From NCBI GenBank assembly GCA_002690445.1, contig NZER01000075.1, forward strand, positions 1-15,985: a DNA stretch of 15,985 bases. Direction: 5' to 3'. How positions within the stretch are numbered: the stretch's first letter is position 1; the number at the start of each line of letters is the position of its first letter. Positions 1 through 6,933 of this stretch are shown here, piece by piece. A program made the translations under genes and the position numbers. This DNA is from Candidatus Pacearchaeota archaeon. GTDB taxonomy: Archaea; Nanoarchaeota; Nanoarchaeia; Pacearchaeales; GW2011-AR1. The notes beneath the pieces are model-generated. The model had not been told where the DNA came from. It worked only from the letters and a program-made list of their open reading frames with translations, and made no database searches.

Positions 1-951
1 CCGGACAATCGCACACCCTATACGGTTGTTTCCATCGGGAAAGACCGGAACAAATGGTGTGGGTACAGCTTGCCCGAGCGTATTCGTTCATTTCAGGAAT
101 ATGTGGACAAACAATTCAATTCGCAAAGCTACCGCAATGAACTTGCGGCTAACCCAGTCATCGGGGTTAACCCTCAAGCCGTCGAGGACGAGCCCGAGGA
201 TGTCGAGCTCCATGCGGGCAAGATATTCGAGCTGAAGGATCAATACGGTATTGATGATTTTTTACAATTCTCAGCTGTCCCGAGTGTGGACATCAAAACT
301 CAGGAACTGATTGATTTCGTATTTGGAATCGTTCAGCTCTGGCTTGGGGTGAGCAATATGGCACAGGGAGATTTTCAGGCCCTGGCTCCGGCCAATACGG
401 CAACCGGTGTGGAAGCAACCCTCAGGGAGGCTTCGAAAATCGGACGCCGTTGGATGCGCAGGATCGTCCGGGGTTTTGAAGACCATCTTACCAAGCTCGT
501 TCAGGTTGCCATGGCGACCATGGATGAGGAGGAGGTTTTTGAATATATGGAGGGTGACGTTCGCGCATTTGCCGTGATGACCCCCGAAGCCGTCGAAGAT
601 CTCGGTATAAATACCCGAGTCATTTTATCCCAAGACCAAGGGCAGAGAGCCATTGAGAAAGCAAATCTCGCCTTGCAGACTCAGGATCGATATTTCCAAT
701 CTCCCCCCGAGATGCGTCCGTTCATTCGGCCTATGCTCAAGAGAATTCTTGACGCTATGGGCTTTGAAAAGACTGACGAGCTCTTACCTCCCGAAGCACC
801 TCCCGATCCGAAATCCGAAGCGGAAATCGCCAAGATGCTTGGCGATAACGCTGCTCAGGGAGAAAGCCCAGCCCCAACCGATGGCGTCTCAGCTGCCGCA
901 TCTGGTATGGGTAATAGTAACCCTCAAGGTCAAAACCAATATCAGCAATAG
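1..951 (+). CDS. Phage portal protein, C-terminal part (5' end outside window)
   Basis: The portal is the dodecameric ring at the capsid vertex through which DNA is packaged and the tail attaches. The reading frame is open from base 1, giving 316 visible residues. The only nearby start, a TTG at 70, is not credible because the residues before it (TVVSIGKDRNKWCGYSLPER) continue a typical portal-like stretch. Visible signs are the segment leading to a long helical region, the NTATGVEATLREASKIGRR segment (helix after a Thr-Ala-Thr-Gly turn, as in portal proteins of many podoviruses), and an Asp/Pro/Gln-rich, poorly ordered C-terminus. It is the first gene of the virion block and 17 bases precede the next start. 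Assignment to portal is by pattern and context. The N-terminal two thirds cannot be seen. Confidence 0.75.
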   Translation, partial: PDNRTPYTVVSIGKDRNKWCGYSLPERIRSFQEYVDKQFNSQSYRNELAANPVIGVNPQAVEDEPEDVELHAGKIFELKDQYGIDDFLQFSAVPSVDIKTQELIDFVFGIVQLWLGVSNMAQGDFQALAPANTATGVEATLREASKIGRRWMRRIVRGFEDHLTKLVQVAMATMDEEEVFEYMEGDVRAFAVMTPEAVEDLGINTRVILSQDQGQRAIEKANLALQTQDRYFQSPPEMRPFIRPMLKRILDAMGFEKTDELLPPEAPPDPKSEAEIAKMLGDNAAQGESPAPTDGVSAAASGMGNSNPQGQNQYQQ

Positions 952-968
952 CTGCAACCCAATTAATC

Positions 969-1715
969 ATGGCAACATACATACATAGCAAAATGACAAC
1001 TAACGCGAACAAGGGACACCGTATATTCGGTACCAATCGCAGCACAAAAAACAGCCGCAATGGCGGCAAGGGCACCGTTCGATTCATCGACAGTCTCCGG
1101 ACTAGATGGAGGCTTCCTCAGGCAGGCGCCGTGGCCGCGTCAGGGACCCACATGGATTGGAACGGGTTCGCGACCGGCGACGACGTATCGATCTTGGTTC
1201 CTACGGATGCCGGGGGTACTGGAGTGGCTAGGATTATCCGGTTGACCGATGCCGACGATACAGGTGGCGCCGCTTCCTCTTCCACCGTAATAGGCGTGGG
1301 CATAGACAGCGTCATCACCAAGGGTACGCTCACGGAGTGTATCATAGACGCCATCAACGGCGACTTTGGCTCGGGTGGTATATCCACCGCCACGAGAGCT
1401 GCCGCAAGTGAAGTTCACGGCGGTATTCAAGGAGTTACGGCTTCCCTCAAGGCGGGTACCGAGACTCAGATCACGCTTACGGCCTCTACCGCAGGCATCG
1501 CGGGGAACGACATTACGGTTACCGTGGGGGTAGGTTCTCCGGGAACTTCGGGCAACCTGTCGGGCGGATTGAATAACCACAGGGTTCGCAAACGGATATT
1601 CGAGCCTGGCCTGTCGTTCGGCGGCTCCATAGGCACGTCTTATTACGGGTCCACCGTCGGCCGCACCAACACGAGCGTTGGCGACAAGGACCTGATCAGG
1701 GATTCCGCTGCATGA
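969..1715 (+). CDS. Putative virion protein with a repeated-type beta domain
   Basis: 248 residues, function not recognised. The N-terminus (1-50) is basic and rich in Asn, Arg and Lys. Residues about 60-190 are Gly/Thr/Ser/Ala-rich and look all-beta. Residues 125-184 carry the pattern of an Ala-Ile-Asn-Gly helix end, then GVTAS, a polar TQITLTAS strand and a GNDITVTV strand. This pattern occurs inside many phage tail and baseplate proteins and is seen again in the 610-residue protein at 10660-12492, so a structural role is inferred. The ATG at 969 gives MATYIHS; a second ATG lies eight codons in. There is no Shine-Dalgarno motif. Its stop overlaps the next start in an ATGA junction, which suggests coupled translation. 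Confidence 0.7.
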   Translation: MATYIHSKMTTNANKGHRIFGTNRSTKNSRNGGKGTVRFIDSLRTRWRLPQAGAVAASGTHMDWNGFATGDDVSILVPTDAGGTGVARIIRLTDADDTGGAASSSTVIGVGIDSVITKGTLTECIIDAINGDFGSGGISTATRAAASEVHGGIQGVTASLKAGTETQITLTASTAGIAGNDITVTVGVGSPGTSGNLSGGLNNHRVRKRIFEPGLSFGGSIGTSYYGSTVGRTNTSVGDKDLIRDSAA

Positions 1716-2005
1716 GTCAGGACCTAGTAGTATTCGACCAGCTCGCTGATATCAAACGGCTCACGGTCGATGAGGCTTTTATCCATCTTGAAAAGCGTTT
1801 TCAGAAGGAGAGGGCAAGATACCTCTCCAAGATGCTCGACAGCGGGACGTCGAACGAAGAAACTCTTGCTCTCAAGGCCGTCATTAACGCACTGGAGAGC
1901 TTATCGCCGCTTTCTCTTGCGGAAAAAACGCTCAAGGTCGAGGTGAAGAACCGGAAGGTTGCACATCCCGAGCTTTTCAAGGTCAAGAGGAACGCAACCG
2001 GTTGA
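1712..2005 (+). CDS. Small hypothetical phage protein
   Basis: 97 residues, not recognised. The sequence looks mostly helical and is rich in Lys, Glu and Leu. Residues 14-40 and 46-75 look like two amphipathic helices, and the C-terminus is basic (KVKRNATG). There is no signal peptide, membrane segment or cysteine. It starts inside the stop of the preceding gene (ATGA), and the Fn3-like gene follows after 31 bases. A small head or connector accessory protein would fit the position, but nothing in the sequence proves it. Confidence 0.65.
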   Translation: MSQDLVVFDQLADIKRLTVDEAFIHLEKRFQKERARYLSKMLDSGTSNEETLALKAVINALESLSPLSLAEKTLKVEVKNRKVAHPELFKVKRNATG

Positions 2006-2036
2006 GGCTTCAACCCCCCAAAGCCATCCTTATTTC

Positions 2037-2318
2037 ATGGCTACCGTAAACTTAGCATGGACCGTGCCCTCATCCATTACTGATGTGGATACTATTGAAA
2101 TTTGGCGCTGGGCTGGTCTATCAGCCACCGCTACCGCCGACCTCAATACGCTCATAACTGCTGGGGCTACCAATCCATTGGCTACGATAGCGGATACTGA
2201 AACGACCCATTCCGACACGTCCGCTCCAGTAGGAGTCCTGACATACGCCGCCGTTTCCAGAAATACCACAGGGCACAAGCTTGAAAGCAGTGGTCATGCG
2301 AACATAACAACTACTTAA
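2037..2318 (+). CDS. Fibronectin type III-like small protein
   Basis: 93 residues. The in-frame TTG at 1959 would add 26 residues of low-complexity sequence overlapping the previous gene. I chose the ATG at 2037 because the domain begins directly after it. The pattern is that of one Fn3-like fold: a first strand VNLAWTVP, then DTIEIWRWAG (an alternating strand with Trp), ATIADTETTHSDTSAPVG in the middle, and LTYAAVSRNTTGHK as the characteristic Tyr-containing F strand. Such free-standing domains often decorate phage particles and may bind surface carbohydrate. There is no signal peptide. It lies just before the fibre block, so a virion decoration or fibre accessory role is inferred. Confidence 0.65.
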   Translation: MATVNLAWTVPSSITDVDTIEIWRWAGLSATATADLNTLITAGATNPLATIADTETTHSDTSAPVGVLTYAAVSRNTTGHKLESSGHANITTT

Positions 2319-2325
2319 GAAAACG

Positions 2326-2592
2326 ATGTCATATAACGCGGATACGATCGAACATGTGGACAAGCATATAGGATGCGTGTCCCTTACTGGCAGGCCCGAG
2401 ACCATAACTTTGACAGGTCGTCCCTCACCCGTGGACCGTCCCATAGGGGGTATAGCCCCCAGATATCGATTCAGTGATGACTTGGATGGCAAGCACCGAG
2501 ATCACGACATACACTTTCAATCAATAATGACTACGGAAGACGGACTATACGCGATCGTCCAGGAAAGTGACGCGCACATGGAACTCGACTAA
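2326..2592 (+). CDS. Small hypothetical phage protein
   Basis: 88 residues, not recognised. It is polar, rich in Asp, His and Arg, with one cysteine (residue 17) and no membrane segment. The repeated phrase LTGRP occurs twice (around residues 20-24 and 29-33). The His/Asp-rich part (residues 50-65) could bind metal, but no known motif is present. It starts seven bases after the Fn3-like gene and is followed by 27 untranslated bases, the first gap in this part with a visible ribosome binding site. Probably a virion accessory protein by position only. Confidence 0.6.
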   Translation: MSYNADTIEHVDKHIGCVSLTGRPETITLTGRPSPVDRPIGGIAPRYRFSDDLDGKHRDHDIHFQSIMTTEDGLYAIVQESDAHMELD

Positions 2593-2604
2593 CGACTTTA
2601 ATTT

Positions 2605-2610
2605 AAAGGA
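2605..2610 (+). promoter_or_regulatory. Ribosome binding site of the tail-fibre gene
   Basis: AAAGGA lies nine bases before the ATG at 2620. It is the clearest Shine-Dalgarno-like motif in the window. Almost all other starts lack one, so this gene may start translation independently of its upstream neighbour. Confidence 0.5.
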
Positions 2611-2619
2611 ATCACTAAA

Positions 2620-3264
2620 ATGGCTACTAATAAGAAAATATCAGAACTAACACCTCTCGGATCCGCGCCCGCGGTAAGCGACGTCCTCCCTCTCACCGAC
2701 GTCTCGGGAACACCGACCACTAAAAAGGTAACCGTCGCAAATCTGTTAGCGGCAACCAACGCCTCGGCTGCCATAACGGGCGGGTCGGTAGCGGGAATAA
2801 CTGACTTAGCGGTGGCGGACGGCGGGACTGGAGCGAGTGCCGCCTCGGGAGCGAGATCCAATCTGGGCTTGGGAACTGCGGCAGTAGCCTCGACAGGAAC
2901 ATCAGACGGCAACGTGCTCGCCATCGCTTCGAGTGCTCTGGATTTTGGTGGTAATGCGATCCTCGGATTCGATGCGACCCTTAATGATCAGACCGATAAT
3001 TATACCTTGGTGGCATCCGATGCAGGAAAGGTAGTCGTGATGAACAAGGCTTCTGCGGTGAACCTTACCGTCCCAGCAAGCCTTGGTGCAGGCTTTACCT
3101 GCTCGGTCGTTCAGAAAGGGGCAGGCCAGGTGACCTTCGTTGCCTCCTCGACAACCATCAACAATCGCCAAACGCATACGAAAATTGCAGGTCAGCATGG
3201 GGTTGCCTCATTGATTTCCACGGTAACCGATGTTTTCGTTTTGGCAGGCGATACGGCTAGTTAA
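2620..3264 (+). CDS. Tail fibre-like protein
   Basis: 214 residues. The N-terminus (KISELTPLG, then SDVLPLTDVSG, TTKKVTVANLL) is the attachment-type motif found at the start of many phage fibre proteins. Residues 64-88 contain VADGGTGASAASGARSNLGL, the GGTGAS motif common in trimeric tail fibres and collar proteins. Residues 125-214 form a beta-rich end domain (YTLVASDAGKVVVMN, LTVPASLGAGF, FVLAGDT) similar to end domains of marine-phage fibres. The length is short for a complete receptor-binding fibre, so it may be a connector or a short spike. The stop overlaps the next ATG (TAATG). Fibre identity is well supported by pattern; the receptor is unknown. Confidence 0.8.
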   Translation: MATNKKISELTPLGSAPAVSDVLPLTDVSGTPTTKKVTVANLLAATNASAAITGGSVAGITDLAVADGGTGASAASGARSNLGLGTAAVASTGTSDGNVLAIASSALDFGGNAILGFDATLNDQTDNYTLVASDAGKVVVMNKASAVNLTVPASLGAGFTCSVVQKGAGQVTFVASSTTINNRQTHTKIAGQHGVASLISTVTDVFVLAGDTAS

Positions 3265-4892
3265 TGAGCCTTGTCTTACCAACGTTTGCTGGTTTTGTTC
3301 AACCTGCCGTCGCTGGTGAGTTCAGCATCGACCTTCGTCTCGCGCATGCAACCATCCTCGCCCGAAGCGGGGATGACGTTGGAACCGTAGCTTATGGGAT
3401 CGATACTTCTGATCTTTACGTTTACGACGGCACTGTCTGGTACTTTTACGACTATAATCTGTTACCGATAGCGAACGAGCTGGCTTTAGACTTCGACGGT
3501 GCGGATGATAAAATGACTTTGGGTGACTTGAGCTATTTGTCATCCGCTTCAGCTGTGACTCTTAGCGTTTGGTTTAAAACCTCGGAGAATGACGCTTACA
3601 TTTTTTCGAGTCATGCGACAGGTGCAAGCATAGGTTTTTACGAATCTTTTCAAGTATATTTCCATCACAGCGATACGCTGAACCTCGTCGTTGGGACGGG
3701 ATCTAATTACGCGCAGGTGGCAACTTCTTCGACTTCATTTAACGACGGAAATTGGCATCACGGCGCATTCGTATTTGACGGAGGAAGTCCTGCACTAAAA
3801 ATATATGTCGACGGAACATTGCAGACAGTTAGCGCTACAGGGACAACTGTCCCATCAACACTCGTTGCAGATGCAGGGGACGGTGCAACCGTTTCATCTT
3901 TAGCGCACGGTGGTTTACTTTATTATTTAGATTCCACCATTGACGAAATGGCGTTCTTCGACAAAGCGCTTACGGAAACGGAAATTTCGGGCATGTATAA
4001 CTGCGGAGTGCCAAACGACATATCTCCTCTCAATCCCGTTTCGTGGTGGAGGGGAGGAGACGGGGTAGGTGATACTGACTCGGGCGGGGGTACACCCGCA
4101 AACGGAGACGCAGTCGGAACCGTGGTGGATCAAGTCGGAGGAAATGATGGGACGGGAGTAAACGCACTCTACTCTTCCAATCGCCCATATGGTTTGTCCT
4201 CGATAACGGACAATTTCTCACTTTCTCTAGGCGGGACTAACGAACACATGAGCATAGCAGCCTCCTCCGACTTTGAATTCGGAACGGGTGATTTTACAAT
4301 GAGCGTTTGGTTTAAGGCAGACACGATTAACTCGAACCCCGCTTCAGATTACTATTCGTTAATAGATCTTCGGGGAAGCCTCGGCGACAACGCGCCAACT
4401 TTGTATATGTCCCAACAAGCGGGTTACCGACTTTATGCGTACAACGGGTCTTCCGTCGTCAATTACGATACCACGCCAACTACAGGTCAATGGTATCACG
4501 TTGCTTATGTCCGAGAGGGAACTACGGGGACTATTTACTTAGACGGCTCAAGCGTGGCAAGCGGGACGGACAACAAGGACTACGACCTGAGTACACCCGC
4601 GCCCACAATAGGCAAGGTAGCAACATCCGCCACAGGTCAATATTTTGTTGGAGCGGTTGACGAGTTTAGCCTTTTCGACTCTGCGCTTCAGGATGTCGAT
4701 ATCTCTGCGATATACAATTGCGGAAAACCTGGCGATCTTGACGATCTAAACCCAGTTGGATGGTGGCGTATGGGTGAGGGTGCAACGTGGGACAGCACAA
4801 ATTGGACGATCCCCGATGCTTCGGACAATGATAACGCAGGAACAACTGGAAACATGGAGGAGGCTGACCGAGTACGCGATCTCCCATCTTAA
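3264..4892 (+). CDS. Fibre/receptor-binding protein with two LamG domains
   Basis: 542 residues. Residues 39-60 (VGTVAYGIDTSDLYVYDGTVW) match the short anchor-like motif xDTxxLYxYDGxxW found at the start of many phage fibre proteins. Two LamG/concanavalin A-like jelly-roll domains follow, at about 71-246 and 318-487. Each begins with an L-F/G-G-x-x-D/E-x-M strand, contains WFK near its third strand, a WHH/WYH-x-A-x-V strand and an IYVDG/IYLDG strand, and ends in the phrase YNCGxPxD. Each is followed by LNPVxWWRxGxG, so the unit looks duplicated. LamG domains usually bind carbohydrate or protein, so adsorption to the host surface is inferred. No signal peptide is present. Only one of several fibre genes here, so the load may be shared. 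Confidence 0.85.
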   Translation: MSLVLPTFAGFVQPAVAGEFSIDLRLAHATILARSGDDVGTVAYGIDTSDLYVYDGTVWYFYDYNLLPIANELALDFDGADDKMTLGDLSYLSSASAVTLSVWFKTSENDAYIFSSHATGASIGFYESFQVYFHHSDTLNLVVGTGSNYAQVATSSTSFNDGNWHHGAFVFDGGSPALKIYVDGTLQTVSATGTTVPSTLVADAGDGATVSSLAHGGLLYYLDSTIDEMAFFDKALTETEISGMYNCGVPNDISPLNPVSWWRGGDGVGDTDSGGGTPANGDAVGTVVDQVGGNDGTGVNALYSSNRPYGLSSITDNFSLSLGGTNEHMSIAASSDFEFGTGDFTMSVWFKADTINSNPASDYYSLIDLRGSLGDNAPTLYMSQQAGYRLYAYNGSSVVNYDTTPTTGQWYHVAYVREGTTGTIYLDGSSVASGTDNKDYDLSTPAPTIGKVATSATGQYFVGAVDEFSLFDSALQDVDISAIYNCGKPGDLDDLNPVGWWRMGEGATWDSTNWTIPDASDNDNAGTTGNMEEADRVRDLPS

Positions 4893-4895
4893 CTT

Positions 4896-5129
4896 ATGAA
4901 CAAAAAATACGTAATCATTCCCGCATCCAGAGTCGCAAGCATTGACTTCAGTCAGGTATTGGAATCCTCGGCTGATACGCTGCGTTATTCTTTGAACGGG
5001 GCACAAACTTTTATCAAATACAGAGGAACCCGTCCGAGCTTTCTTGACGAAGACGACGTCGAGTTAACCCATACGGAGATTATGGAGGTGCTCAATCACG
5101 AAGACTGGGCGGGTCCACCACTTTTTTAA
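4896..5129 (+). CDS. Small conserved phage protein between LamG genes
   Basis: 77 residues, not assigned a function. The pattern is KKYVIIPASRVASIDFSQV, then DTLRYSLNGAQTFIKY and finally HTEIMEVLNHEDW, giving two or three beta strands followed by one helix. Proteins of this shape are often seen next to fibre genes in marine phages, where they are unnamed. It is placed between two LamG fibre genes with gaps of three and four bases, so it may be an accessory or fibre-assembly protein; this is inference. No cysteine, no membrane span. Confidence 0.65.
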   Translation: MNKKYVIIPASRVASIDFSQVLESSADTLRYSLNGAQTFIKYRGTRPSFLDEDDVELTHTEIMEVLNHEDWAGPPLF

Positions 5130-5133
5130 TACC

Positions 5134-5922
5134 ATGACATCTACATTAGAAACCTGCACATCCTCGACTCGACCTGCCGCACCTGCCGCAGGGGACACGT
5201 TATTCGAGACAGACACTAAAAATATCATCACTTACGACGGGTCTGCTTGGAGTGGGTATAATAACGACGGCTTTGCATTAGGAGCGAATGGATATTCTTT
5301 GGACCTCGACGGAACTGATGACCGAGTGGAGTTAGGAACTGTTTCCATTTTGAATTCTGCTTCACAATTTTCTATCACCTGTTGGATCAAATTATCATCA
5401 TCTGCATCTGTACCTGCTAAAATTTTTGAAACAGATGGTGCAATCTATGGCGGGGTTTCGATATATCAGAGCACACAATTTGATTTTATAGTTGGGGTAT
5501 CGCCAACTGCCTATAGTGGTCAAAGGTTGGTACGTGATTTGGGCGACGATACTTGGCATCACGTGGCTTGCACTTATGGTTCATCCACCGCTAAAATTTA
5601 TATCGACAGTGTCCTAGCTTCCACGACACTCGTGGGAGTGGCTATGCCTAGTAGTACGACTAGTACCGCTGGAACATCAGCGCACATCGGCTCGAACATA
5701 ACTGACGGTCATAATTTTCAAGGGAAACTGGATGACCTCGCCATCTTTAATGCCGCTTTAACCGCAGCTGAAGTTTCCAATATTTATACTAGCAGAATTT
5801 ATAATTCTGCAAAACTCGAACACTTTTATAAATTTGAGAATGACTACACTGACTCAGAAGGCAGTTTGAACGGAACATTACAAGGAAACCCGATTTTCGA
5901 TTCATCCGACAAACCTTATTAA
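5134..5922 (+). CDS. Fibre/receptor-binding protein with one LamG domain
   Basis: 262 residues. Residues 8-39 contain a tail anchor motif (STRPAAPAAGDTLFETDTKN, then YDGSAW) equivalent to the one in the preceding LamG protein. One LamG domain covers about 52-218, with the strands YSLDLDGTDDRVELG, FSITCWIKL, WHHVACTYG and AKIYIDSVLAS and the end phrase LDDLAIFNAALTAAEVSNIY. The C-terminus (about 219-262) holds LEHFYKFENDYTDSEGSLNG, a typical linker after LamG domains. A carbohydrate-binding adsorption protein is inferred. The base composition is more A/T-rich than in its neighbours in places, which would fit recent exchange of host-range genes, but I did not measure it. Confidence 0.82.
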   Translation: MTSTLETCTSSTRPAAPAAGDTLFETDTKNIITYDGSAWSGYNNDGFALGANGYSLDLDGTDDRVELGTVSILNSASQFSITCWIKLSSSASVPAKIFETDGAIYGGVSIYQSTQFDFIVGVSPTAYSGQRLVRDLGDDTWHHVACTYGSSTAKIYIDSVLASTTLVGVAMPSSTTSTAGTSAHIGSNITDGHNFQGKLDDLAIFNAALTAAEVSNIYTSRIYNSAKLEHFYKFENDYTDSEGSLNGTLQGNPIFDSSDKPY

Positions 5923-5923
5923 C

Positions 5924-6409
5924 GTGAACCGATCCCTTTCCATACTAGCAGTCGATGCGGCTTTAATCCTGTTAATAGTAATCTTGTCGGGTTGCAAGGC
6001 ATCGTCCTGGTATCCAGCTTTGGGGAGCGTGGCTGGTGCGGGCACGGGAGCCGTTACGGGCGGTCCAGTGGGGGCCGTGGTCGGTAGTGGAATTGGTTAT
6101 GCGGGAGGAAAAACGGCGCAGATGATGACCGAGAATGAGGATTTAAAGCAGACCGTGGACTCTTTGAGCCGCGGCGACGTGAGTGCCTTGGTGAATCAAG
6201 GCTTAGAGAAGAGCATGGAAAAACATAAGAGCGGATTCGAGGAATTTACCAGTTACGTAAAACGAATCCTGATCATTGCCGCCTGTATCCTGGCGGTCTA
6301 CCTTTCAATACCAATTTTCGTAGCCCGAAAAACGGCAGAGACTTGTTCGAAGACGGCGGCGGAAAAGCATTTAACCCGACCTCCCTTCCCGACTAATGAA
6401 AAATCTTAA
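5924..6409 (+). CDS. Lipoprotein with C-terminal membrane span, candidate unimolecular spanin
   Basis: 161 residues from a GTG start one base after the previous stop. Residues 1-24 form a lipoprotein signal peptide with a hydrophobic core and the lipobox LSGC (cleavage before Cys24). Residues 34-62 are a glycine zipper (GAGTGAVTGGPVG and GIGYAGG). Residues 63-112 are polar and helical, and residues 113-135 form a second membrane span (ILIIAACILAVYLSIPIFVA), followed by a basic, Pro-rich tail. A lipid-anchored outer-membrane end plus an inner-membrane span is the topology of unimolecular spanins, which fuse the two membranes at phage lysis. Its position before a holin-like gene agrees. Glycine zippers are not typical of spanins, so a host-envelope lipoprotein is the alternative. 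Confidence 0.6.
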   Translation: MNRSLSILAVDAALILLIVILSGCKASSWYPALGSVAGAGTGAVTGGPVGAVVGSGIGYAGGKTAQMMTENEDLKQTVDSLSRGDVSALVNQGLEKSMEKHKSGFEEFTSYVKRILIIAACILAVYLSIPIFVARKTAETCSKTAAEKHLTRPPFPTNEKS

Positions 6410-6512
6410 AAATCTAGTTTCGGCATACCGTGCCATGACAAAGCAGAAAAAAGTGATCACCTGGTTTGCCATAATTCTCGTCTCCATTTTCATCCTCGAT
6501 TGGCTCTTTTAA
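6396..6512 (+). CDS. 38-residue membrane protein
   Basis: The ATG at 6396 overlaps the end of the lipoprotein gene by 14 bases in another frame. The peptide has a basic N-terminus (KNLKNLVSAYRAMTKQKK) and one hydrophobic span (VITWFAIILVSIFILDWLF) up to the stop. It is probably inserted with the basic end inside. Peptides of this type occur in many phage lysis regions and could be a holin, antiholin or other small membrane protein; the exact role is not known. It is too short for standard gene finding, but the frame, junction and topology support it. Confidence 0.55.
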   Translation: MKNLKNLVSAYRAMTKQKKVITWFAIILVSIFILDWLF

Positions 6513-6517
6513 TATCC

Positions 6518-6676
6518 ATGAATGACGGCACTAATGCATTTATCGGCCTGATCGGATCAGGTGGCACCTTCGTATTGACTGACGTAAATCCATACCTCGC
6601 ATTCGTTTGCGGAGTTCTGACCCTGATCCACCTGTCAATATCCCTAAGCAAATTCTGGAGAGAGCGTAATAAATGA
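6518..6676 (+). CDS. 52-residue holin-like protein
   Basis: It starts five bases after the previous stop. Residues 7-22 are a weakly hydrophobic Gly-rich segment (AFIGLIGSGGTFVLTD), residues 24-43 (NPYLAFVCGVLTLIHLSISL) are a stronger membrane span, and the end is charged (SKFWRERNK). Small size, one or two spans and a charged C-terminus are features of phage holins, which make the hole in the inner membrane at lysis. No family is certain. Its stop overlaps the next start in ATGA. I see no endolysin in the window, so the lysis set is incomplete here. Confidence 0.55.
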   Translation: MNDGTNAFIGLIGSGGTFVLTDVNPYLAFVCGVLTLIHLSISLSKFWRERNK

Positions 6677-6885
6677 AGAGTAACAAGAAGACAATGGAGG
6701 AGTCGAACACTCCCTCCGATAAGCTAAAAGACGCAAAAAAGAAGGCGTGCGGAGGTGAGTGTATCGCCCCGACCATATGCAAGGATGTATTTATGGGGGA
6801 GTGTGCGGTCGAAGTCATGTCCGAAAAAATGAACCGTTCCGGAAAACCCGGGACTTCAGACTACGCCCCAAAAGGGAAGTACTAG
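6673..6885 (+). CDS. Small cysteine-containing hypothetical protein
   Basis: 70 residues, not recognised. The N-terminal third is Lys/Glu/Ser-rich. Residues 26-44 hold four cysteines with spacing C-x3-C-x5-C-x7-C (CGGEC, ICKDV, GEC), which could form disulphides or bind a metal. The C-terminus (RSGKPGTSDYAPKGKY) is polar. No signal peptide or membrane span is seen. It starts in an ATGA overlap with the holin-like gene and has a GGAG 12 bases upstream. It is translated with the lysis-like cassette, but its function is open. Confidence 0.55.
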   Translation: MKSNKKTMEESNTPSDKLKDAKKKACGGECIAPTICKDVFMGECAVEVMSEKMNRSGKPGTSDYAPKGKY

Positions 6886-6933
6886 ATTCACAACCGGTTA
6901 CTTTAACGTAGTGCGGCCTGTATCGTCGATATT

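Noticed and set aside
70..951. Complete 293-residue gene starting at TTG 70
   Set aside because: The frame is open to base 1 with portal-like residues before the TTG, so the gene is cut by the window edge.
1140..1580. 146-residue minus-strand frame
   Set aside because: Opposite the 248-residue virion gene, Arg/Gly-rich by chance, no motif or start signal.
1959..2036. N-terminal extension of the Fn3-like gene from TTG 1959
   Set aside because: It overlaps the previous gene, has no motif and no conserved-looking residues; the ATG at 2037 sits right at the domain.
2446..2460. Short GGGGG/CCCCC hairpin
   Set aside because: It lies inside a coding frame, has only five pairs and no T run, so it is not a terminator.
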